Source of the DNA: JAGLQA01 sp023135565
GTDB lineage: Bacteria > Acidobacteriota > Aminicenantia > UBA2199
Assembly: GCA_030639305.1 (NCBI GenBank)
Contig: DAOWCY010000207.1
Location: forward strand, 1-12,401
Direction of reading: 5' to 3'
DNA length: 12,401 nt
Shown: piece after piece, positions 7,153 through 12,401 of the stretch
How positions within the stretch are numbered: position 1 is the first letter of the stretch
Layout: each line of letters opens with the position of its first letter
Notes under the pieces: generated by a model
Told to the model about the DNA's origin: nothing
Seen by the model: the letters and a program-made list of their open reading frames with translations, nothing else
Database searches by the model: none
Position numbers and translations under genes: made by a program

Positions 7153-7944
7153 ATGATAGACATCCACACTCACATAATTCCCGGGGTTGACGACGGTGCT
7201 TCGTCCACCACCGAGGCTTTGAAAATTTTGAAGGTGGCCCGGGCCGACGGCGTAAAAGCAATGGTGGCCACTCCTCATGTGTTCAGTCATGTGAGCAAGT
7301 TCAGCGATCTCGGCGAGTACCGGCGCCGTTTTTTTGAATTGAAAAAAAAAGCGGCGGAGCTGCAAATAGGCATGGAAATCATCCCCGGGGCGGAAGTTTT
7401 TTTCGTATCCGATTTAAGGGAAAAACTCAAAACCTATAAAGACCTCCTCACCATAAACGACAGCGATTATTTCTTGCTGGAATTTCCCCCGGCCGTGGTA
7501 TTTCCCGGCAGCCGGGAGTATATTTTTAACCTGGTAAGCGACGGCTTTATCCCCATCATATGCCATCCTGAGCGCAGCCCGGTATTCCGGCATGATCCGC
7601 TTATTCTCTACCAGCTCCTCCAGGTAGGAGCGTTGGCGCAAATCGACGCCGGCAGCCTGCGGGGCAGTTTCGGTTCCGCCGCTTATGCCGCGGCTATCGA
7701 ACTATTAAAGTATAATATGGTGCACGTCATCGCTTCAGACTGTCACGATCCCGGTAACCGCAGCCCCGGGTTATCTTTCCTTTACAAAAAATTATCCAGC
7801 CTGGGTAAACATAAGATCGATATGCTGGTAGAAGGAATCCCGCTGGCTATCGTAAACAACAATGCCATACCCGACATCGGCCCCATGGTAGAACCGGGCA
7901 AAAAAAGTACTTTTGTCGATTTCCTCCGTGGAATGCTAAAATGA
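7153..7944 (+). CDS. PHP-domain phosphotyrosine phosphatase, CpsB/YwqE (CapC) family
   Basis: This 263-residue cytoplasmic metal-dependent phosphatase is expected to remove phosphate from the tyrosine cluster of the upstream BY-kinase. All hallmark metal-binding positions of the PHP fold are present: H5-T-H7 with D14 in MIDIHTHIIPGVDDGA, H42 in ATPHV, E81 in PGAEV, H138-P-E-R, and D196-x-H198 in ASDCHD. Length is close to CpsB/YwqE. It lies 11 bp after the kinase gene; the short spacer aaacaaaaaacc has no Shine-Dalgarno sequence, so translation may depend on coupling to the kinase gene. Its last codon overlaps the next gene as ATGA. Gram-negative systems more often use a low-molecular-weight phosphatase of the Wzb type, so the combination of a fused Wzc kinase with a PHP phosphatase is a mixture of the two textbook arrangements, although it is known in other bacteria. 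Confidence 0.93.
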   Translation: MIDIHTHIIPGVDDGASSTTEALKILKVARADGVKAMVATPHVFSHVSKFSDLGEYRRRFFELKKKAAELQIGMEIIPGAEVFFVSDLREKLKTYKDLLTINDSDYFLLEFPPAVVFPGSREYIFNLVSDGFIPIICHPERSPVFRHDPLILYQLLQVGALAQIDAGSLRGSFGSAAYAAAIELLKYNMVHVIASDCHDPGNRSPGLSFLYKKLSSLGKHKIDMLVEGIPLAIVNNNAIPDIGPMVEPGKKSTFVDFLRGMLK

Positions 7945-9332
7945 AAAACAATACCCCTATTACCTTCCTGCAAATGTTAATCCTCCTGTCGCCTTTACCT
8001 TTCGGCTGTGTGGGCAGGATTTTTTCACCCCTATTTTACCTTCTCCTGCTGGCCTTTTCCCTCTATGCCCTGTCCCGCTCCGAACTACAGGTGCGTTTCC
8101 TTCACGAAAAAACAATCCGTCGGCTTTTTTATGCTTTCTTAGGATTCCTGCTGCTGCAATCGATCCCGCTGCCCTTTTTCTTGCTTAAAATCCTTTCTCC
8201 CGGCGCGGCCCGTAACCTGACCCTCTTTAAAGACACGGCGCCCTCCTGGCACCCCATCTCTTTAGTCCCCTTTGAAACCCTAATCTTTGCAGCCGAATTT
8301 TTGGTGTTTGCCCTCTTTTTTTGGGTAGCGGCGAATCTAAAGTTTAGTAAAAAAGAGATTTTTACCCTGCTGCGTACATTGGTCCTTTCTGCCGTACTGC
8401 AATCGTTCTTCGGATTGATCAAACACCTGTCCGGGAGCCGGAATTTTTTCCTCTTTTTTTATGAGATCCCCAAAAATGATCCCCAGGCAGGTTTTTTAAC
8501 CGGCACTTTAGGCAACCCCAACCATTTTGCTTTTTATTTAGAGATGATACTGCCCTTAGTGTTGGTGCTCTTTTTCTTAGAACTGCGATTTTTTGAACCC
8601 GGGAGCAGCCTGAGAGAGAAACTTATTTCCGCATTCGATGAAAAAAGCAAGAGAATACTGGCTTATTTTGCTGCCGTGCTGCTATTAGGCAGCGCCTTAG
8701 TTCTTACCGGTTCCCGGGCCGGTATTTTGACCCTGGTCCTGTCTTTTATGGTTTTTGCGCAATTCTCTTTTTACCTGAGACGCAGCCGGGTAGTGAGACA
8801 GAAACTGAAACTCTTTTTTATCGGTATAACCGCGGTGGCTATTTTTTTCGGTATCCAGACCACGGCGGATAAATTTTTAAGCACTAAGTTCGAGAATGCC
8901 GGGCGTTTTTTAAGATGGCCTGCCACCATGTCCATGATGAGCGACTACCCGGTTTTCGGCACCGGGTTCGGCACTTACCGCTACGCCTATTTTCTCTATG
9001 ACCGGGATGAAGGCGGAGGTTGGTCTACCCATGCCCATAACGATTACTTAGAAGCAGGAGCCGAAGGCGGTGCAGCAGGCAGCCTGCTTTTTTTCTCTTT
9101 AATCGGCATGATGATCTTCTCTATCTTCAAAATGTGGACGAACCGGCGGCATCCCGGGATGAAAATGGTAGGCATCGGCATTATTTCCAGTATATTTGCC
9201 GCCGCTTTTCATTCTATTTTTGATTTTTCTCTCCATATCCCGGCCAATGTGTTTGTTTTTGTCCTGGTATTGGTTTTAGGAGTACAAATAGCCGGCTGTG
9301 AGAGCAAGCACAGGGGGGAGGTTAGAAAATGA
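7941..9332 (+). CDS. O-antigen ligase / Wzy-type polymerase family membrane protein
   Basis: This 463-residue polytopic inner-membrane protein has around ten hydrophobic segments. Wzy_C/WaaL superfamily marks are clear: GTLGNPNHFAFYLEMILPL (188-206), LTGSRAG (255-261) with the conserved Arg259, a block from R322 to Y346 containing YPVFGTGFGTY, and the periplasmic signature H364-A-H366-N-D-Y-L followed by E375-G-G. FHSIFDFSLHIPAN (423-436) is typical of the last periplasmic/membrane block in EPS-type members. Such proteins transfer an undecaprenyl-linked glycan either to another repeat unit (Wzy) or to lipid A core (WaaL). Sitting between a Wzc/phosphatase pair and the end of the export operon, a polymerase role is more likely, but sequence alone cannot separate the two. 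The ATG at 7941 overlaps the upstream stop by 4 bp (ATGA), and the downstream gene overlaps in the same way, implying translational coupling. Confidence 0.88.
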   Translation: MKNNTPITFLQMLILLSPLPFGCVGRIFSPLFYLLLLAFSLYALSRSELQVRFLHEKTIRRLFYAFLGFLLLQSIPLPFFLLKILSPGAARNLTLFKDTAPSWHPISLVPFETLIFAAEFLVFALFFWVAANLKFSKKEIFTLLRTLVLSAVLQSFFGLIKHLSGSRNFFLFFYEIPKNDPQAGFLTGTLGNPNHFAFYLEMILPLVLVLFFLELRFFEPGSSLREKLISAFDEKSKRILAYFAAVLLLGSALVLTGSRAGILTLVLSFMVFAQFSFYLRRSRVVRQKLKLFFIGITAVAIFFGIQTTADKFLSTKFENAGRFLRWPATMSMMSDYPVFGTGFGTYRYAYFLYDRDEGGGWSTHAHNDYLEAGAEGGAAGSLLFFSLIGMMIFSIFKMWTNRRHPGMKMVGIGIISSIFAAAFHSIFDFSLHIPANVFVFVLVLVLGVQIAGCESKHRGEVRK

Positions 9333-11005
9333 GCCGGTTAGGCGGGGGATTTTTTAGAGACTATGATGACTCCCTGCTTAAAAACGGGACAGTGGTCAGG
9401 ATTGCTTTGACCGTACTGGTTCTTTTTTTTATGCTGCAATTGCTATCCCATATTTTTTTCAGCATCGGCAGGAGTAAGGAAGAGGCGGGAAGTGATTTCC
9501 TTAAGTTAAGCGCCCTGCTTTCCCCCATGGAAGCGAAACCGCTGCTTGAATACGGTTATGTCCTCTTAGAAGAGAGTGAAGATGCCACCGGCACGCTGCT
9601 GTTGGAAAAAAGCATCCATCATATAAAAAAAGCGATCGGCAGCAATATGCTCTATTACAACGGCTATCTCTATTTAGGGAAAGCTTACCTGGCGCAAAAA
9701 TCCAGCGATTTTACCGGCTTCAGCATGGCTGTGGCAACTTTTAAAAGAGCAGCCCTGATCCGTTGGAACGACCCCCAGGTAAGTATGAATACCCTGACGC
9801 TGCTGCTCTCTTTGTGGCCCCATTTGACCGCCGCAGACAGGAGTTTTACTTCTCAACTGTTAGGTAAGAGGATTAAAAAAATTAAGAATGAAGATTTTCA
9901 TACTCTCGTAGACACCTGGGCATTGTATTGTAGGGACGTGGAGCTTTTCCGGGAAATATTACAAAAAAGGCCCCGGTTTTACCGGGATGTGGCCCGGAAA
10001 TTAGGTCGATTAGAGATAGAGATGGCGGCACGGCAAGAGTTTCTCACAAAATACGCTGTTTTTTCTCTGGTCAGGTTAAAGGAGCGTTATCAAGAGTTAC
10101 GGCTGGCGCAGGGGCCGGATCTATTGCGGGATTTTAAGGCAATTCTAAAGAACTTAGAAAGTCAGATAGCAGGTTATCTTTTTTTCGCCCCGGTTAACAA
10201 AGCGGAACGGGAAAGTAGTTCGGAATTTAAGAAACAGTTGAAATTAGATATCCTGGAGCTGCTTTTTGCCCGGCAGGATTGGAAAAAAGGTCCCCGGCAG
10301 TTGGCTGCTCTCGAGGATTTCGTCCTCTCTTTTGTTAATGATATATCCTCCGTGAGTGAGATCAATGATTTTAGCGATTTTTTGAACCGGGAGAAGTATT
10401 TCGATCTCAAAGCAGCGAATATCCGGGTTTTTTATATCGAGCAAATGCTCGACTTTAAGTCCGGTCGATATGATGCTGTGATTGAAGACACAGAGAAATA
10501 TATTAAGTCTATCGTTGTTGTTAAAGAAGAGCACCTGAAGGCTTATACCGATGTGTTACTGCTGCTTACCGATGCGTATATATCTTCCCGGCTGCTTACC
10601 CGGGCGTTGGATGTATTGGCGGAAATCAATCGCAGTAAAGTCACAGGCCCCGAATTCTATTGGCGGGTAAAACAAATCGAACAGGTGATCGGACCCGAGG
10701 ACGCTGGAGAGGATAAAGATAAAGAGCAGCAGTTAGCTTTAATTACCGGCAGCCGGTTTATCGAACTGGCTTCCCTTAGGCTGCGCAAAACCGTTTATCT
10801 AAACGATAAAAAGAATCTCGAGATCGTTTTTGCCGACACCCTTTACGAGAAAGAAAAAATGAAATCGGCTCATTTGCTGCAGGTATTTATAGATGAGGAG
10901 CTTCTTTATGAAGGGTATTTGAGTAAGTTGGAGTTTCCTGTTTCGGTTACGGCGCCTTCGGAGAGAAGGTTTTCGCGGCACGATGTTCTGATTAAGATCA
11001 TTTAG
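9329..11005 (+). CDS. Membrane-anchored helical-repeat (TPR-like) protein, function unknown
   Basis: I do not recognise this 558-residue protein by family. Residues 1-21 are polar, 22-46 form one strong membrane helix, and the rest should face the periplasm by analogy with other single-anchor proteins (topology is inference). The bulk is Leu/Ala-rich helical sequence with TPR-like units near 72-148 (for example YLYLGKAYLAQ at 113-123) and 365-450 (LLLLTDAYISSRLLTRALDVL), separated by a charged helical stretch. The last 85 or so residues (about 474-558) change character to short alternating strands and could be a small beta domain. It ends the operon, overlapping the polymerase gene by 4 bp (ATGA), and has the best Shine-Dalgarno of the operon (GGGGGGAGG, 9313-9321, 7 nt before the ATG). 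Position and anchoring suggest a scaffold that holds the polymerase and export proteins together, or binds the polymer. That role is a guess. Confidence 0.8.
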   Translation: MSRLGGGFFRDYDDSLLKNGTVVRIALTVLVLFFMLQLLSHIFFSIGRSKEEAGSDFLKLSALLSPMEAKPLLEYGYVLLEESEDATGTLLLEKSIHHIKKAIGSNMLYYNGYLYLGKAYLAQKSSDFTGFSMAVATFKRAALIRWNDPQVSMNTLTLLLSLWPHLTAADRSFTSQLLGKRIKKIKNEDFHTLVDTWALYCRDVELFREILQKRPRFYRDVARKLGRLEIEMAARQEFLTKYAVFSLVRLKERYQELRLAQGPDLLRDFKAILKNLESQIAGYLFFAPVNKAERESSSEFKKQLKLDILELLFARQDWKKGPRQLAALEDFVLSFVNDISSVSEINDFSDFLNREKYFDLKAANIRVFYIEQMLDFKSGRYDAVIEDTEKYIKSIVVVKEEHLKAYTDVLLLLTDAYISSRLLTRALDVLAEINRSKVTGPEFYWRVKQIEQVIGPEDAGEDKDKEQQLALITGSRFIELASLRLRKTVYLNDKKNLEIVFADTLYEKEKMKSAHLLQVFIDEELLYEGYLSKLEFPVSVTAPSERRFSRHDVLIKII

Positions 11006-11046
11006 AGATCGGGAGAACTCAGAGGGTCTCAGGAGAACTCTTTAGA

Positions 11047-11748
11047 TCAATTGATAGCCAGCAGTTCGATCTCGAAAATAAGTACGGAATTGGGCGGAAT
11101 AGAGGACACGCCGGCTTCTCCATAGGCCAGTTGGGAAGGAATAAAAAAGCGGTATTTAGCGCCTACTTTCATCAACTGCAGCCCTTCGCCCCAACCTTTG
11201 ATCACTTTATTGAGAGGGAAACCGGCCGGTTCTCCTCTTTTGAAAGAGCTGTCGAACTCGTTTCCATTTAATAAAGTTCCTTTGTAGTGTACTGTTACAT
11301 TATCGGTGGCTTTGGGGGCAGCGCCGGTTCCCTCTTTGAGGACTTCGTATTGGAGGCCGCTGGCTGTGGTTTTAATGCCTTCTTTTTGGGCATTTTCTTT
11401 AAGGAAATTCTCGCCTTCCAGCTTATTTTTATCATCCTGTTCTTTTCTTTCTGCGTTGATTTTGTCGCTCATTTCTTTTCGGAACTCCTCCATAAATTTT
11501 TGTCGATCTTCTTTGTTTATTTTGCCTTCCCGCCCTTTTAGAGCATCGGTGAAGCCCTGCACTAAGGTATCGACATCGATCTCTTTCTCGATTTCTTTAA
11601 TGCCGCTACTGGAGGCCAGATCGTAGCCCACAGCGTAGCCGGCTTTTTGTTTTTCGGTCTCGAAAGCGGATTTTTTATCCTGTGATTTGCTGCAGTTCCA
11701 GGCCAGCAGAGTCAGGCAGGTTAAAGTAATAATAATTCCTTTTTTCAT
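11047..11748 (-). CDS. FKBP-type peptidyl-prolyl cis-trans isomerase, probable lipoprotein (FkpA/Mip-like)
   Basis: This 233-residue protein is exported by an N-terminal signal ending at Cys19 (LTLLAWNC-SK), probably lipidated although Asn before the Cys is non-standard. An FKBP_N-type dimerisation domain (about 27-125, including the AGYAVGYDLA and FTDALKGR segments and a long charged helix) leads to an FKBP catalytic domain (about 137-231). The active-site residues are kept: Y155 (VHYKG), F165 and D166 (EFDSS), V182/I183 and W186 (KVIKGWGEGL), Y209 (LAYGE) and F225. It should speed proline isomerisation and help fold proteins in the cell envelope, as FkpA and Mip do. The start is supported by TAGGAGT (11754-11760, complement) at good spacing. 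It is convergent to the EPS operon with a 41-bp gap, has its own promoter, and has no evident functional tie to polysaccharide export. Confidence 0.94.
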   Translation of the reverse strand: MKKGIIITLTCLTLLAWNCSKSQDKKSAFETEKQKAGYAVGYDLASSSGIKEIEKEIDVDTLVQGFTDALKGREGKINKEDRQKFMEEFRKEMSDKINAERKEQDDKNKLEGENFLKENAQKEGIKTTASGLQYEVLKEGTGAAPKATDNVTVHYKGTLLNGNEFDSSFKRGEPAGFPLNKVIKGWGEGLQLMKVGAKYRFFIPSQLAYGEAGVSSIPPNSVLIFEIELLAIN

Positions 11749-11788
11749 GTTTTACTCCTAAGATAAGATTTCGTTAAAAGCAGGGGTT

Positions 11789-11817
11789 ATCATACCAGGA
11801 TCCGCGGCAAAAGGCAA
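11789..11817 (-). promoter_or_regulatory. Probable sigma-70 promoter of the FKBP gene
   Basis: On the minus strand TTGCCT (complement of 11812-11817) and TATGAT (complement of 11789-11794) are exactly 17 bp apart. Initiation near 11782 gives a leader of about 34 nt that contains the Shine-Dalgarno TAGGAGT. This separates the isomerase gene transcriptionally from the nuclease-like gene upstream. Confidence 0.6.
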
Positions 11818-11823
11818 ACGAGA

Positions 11824-11857
11824 AAAAAGTAACTATCTTTGTTTTGTTTTTACTTGT
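11824..11857 (-). terminator. Weak possible terminator after the nuclease-like gene
   Basis: On the minus strand AAGTAA and TTACTT can form a 6-bp AT-rich stem around a loop of about 17 nt, followed by a T run. It lies 17 bp after the stop codon of the nuclease-like gene. The stem is short and weak, so it is only a candidate. Confidence 0.2.
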
Positions 11858-11873
11858 CGCCGCTGTGCCCGTT

Positions 11874-12401
11874 TTAATCACTGCGACCGACAGCAATAAC
11901 AAAACTGGTAACCTTTTTTTTCCCCACCTGGTGATACTGCGGTTCACACTCTTCGCCCACCGGCGTTCGGGCATCGAAAATAATTAAATACCCCTCATGA
12001 GCAGACTCTGTGGCAAGATATTTACCCGCTACCTGTTTAATTCCTTCGTTAAGCGTCCGGGAGAGATTGCGGCGATTGACTTTGGTTTCTATGATGTATT
12101 TCCTGCCTCGATGACTTAATAGGATATCCATTCTTCCCAAGCCGCTGGGCACCTCATAACGCAAATCTCCGGCCCCATCTCTTACAAATTGGTAAAGCCA
12201 GGCTGTCAGCAGGAATTGACCGGTTTTTTCATAGGGTTTATCTTTGCTGTAAAGCGCTCTTACCCCGATCTGCGCAATATACTGCTCGAAATCGAGGAGA
12301 ATCCTCTCCATATCGAGTTTGCCGTCAGGTAAAGAATGGGAAGTTATCGACAGGTCTTCCGGCACTTTCGCTTCATGGAAAAAAGTCCGGAGATATCTCT
12401 C
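11874..12401 (-). CDS. C-terminal part of a PD-(D/E)XK nuclease-like protein (start outside the window)
   Basis: The reading frame stays open from its TAA (11874-11876) to the right edge, giving 175 visible residues; the 5' end is missing. A GTG at 12363-12365 is a possible internal codon but not a convincing start: upstream codons continue sensibly (reading ERYLRTFFHEAK) and no Shine-Dalgarno precedes it. Numbering from that GTG, a nuclease core is visible: GLGRMDILL with D80, then a strand with YIIETK giving E93 and K95, and a following helix with Q111 (GIKQVAGKY). This is the D-(E/D)XK-Q arrangement of PD-(D/E)XK domains. Similar domains, preceded by segments like YEKTGQFLLTAWLYQF (45-60), are found at the C-terminus of AAA-ATPase-like proteins of unknown role, so the missing N-terminal part may be an ATPase domain. 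That part is inference from memory of the family. Confidence 0.8.
   Translation of the reverse strand, partial: ERYLRTFFHEAKVPEDLSITSHSLPDGKLDMERILLDFEQYIAQIGVRALYSKDKPYEKTGQFLLTAWLYQFVRDGAGDLRYEVPSGLGRMDILLSHRGRKYIIETKVNRRNLSRTLNEGIKQVAGKYLATESAHEGYLIIFDARTPVGEECEPQYHQVGKKKVTSFVIAVGRSD

Noticed and set aside
11006..11046. Bidirectional terminator in the convergent gap
   Set aside because: The gap has a 9-bp direct repeat ggagaactc (11012-11020, 11032-11040) and only an imperfect 6-bp stem, without a T-run.
1..12401. tRNA, rRNA, CRISPR array, riboswitch
   Set aside because: No cloverleaf, rRNA-like stretch, regularly spaced repeats or recognisable riboswitch core was seen; the intergenic regions are too short for most of these.

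Overview
This 12.4 kb window looks like part of an exopolysaccharide (EPS) or capsule locus from a Gram-negative (diderm) bacterium of moderate GC content. The diderm call rests on a predicted outer-membrane beta-barrel protein ending in Phe, a Wza-like export protein, a fused Wzz/BY-kinase of the Wzc type, and a probable lipoprotein FKBP isomerase. The lineage cannot be fixed from sequence reading alone. The mixture of gene types would fit a deep-branching group such as Acidobacteriota/Aminicenantes, but that is only a guess.

Layout. Bases 1-260 hold no convincing gene. They contain a 24-bp-spaced direct repeat resembling the end of an IS21-type element, then a promoter. Genes at 261-1799 and 1816-2733 are a membrane-bound O-acyltransferase (MBOAT) and a membrane-anchored SGNH-like protein, a classic pair for O-acetylating a secreted polysaccharide. 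A 109-bp gap (2734-2842) holds a GC-rich repeat patch and a near-consensus promoter whose -10 box lies only 8 bp before the next ATG.

From 2843 to 11005 six genes are packed head to tail with gaps of at most 11 bp or with overlaps. In order they are an outer-membrane beta-barrel protein, a polysaccharide export (OPX) protein with two SLBB domains, a Wzc-like tyrosine autokinase/co-polymerase, a CpsB/YwqE-type PHP phosphotyrosine phosphatase, an O-antigen ligase/Wzy-type polymerase, and an unrecognised membrane-anchored helical-repeat protein. Together they read as the assembly, length-control and export half of a Wzx/Wzy-type pathway. The flippase and glycosyltransferases must lie elsewhere, because none is in the window.

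Two genes on the minus strand close the window: an FKBP-type prolyl isomerase with its own promoter (11047-11748), and the C-terminal part of a PD-(D/E)XK nuclease-like protein (11874 to the right edge, start outside).

Points most worth attention are: the OPX protein has no C-terminal helix to cross the outer membrane and overlaps the gene of a beta-barrel likely to replace it; the main operon appears to be transcribed as a leaderless mRNA; the BY-kinase has a second tyrosine cluster between its membrane anchor and its kinase core; and the last gene of the operon is a membrane protein I cannot place in a family.
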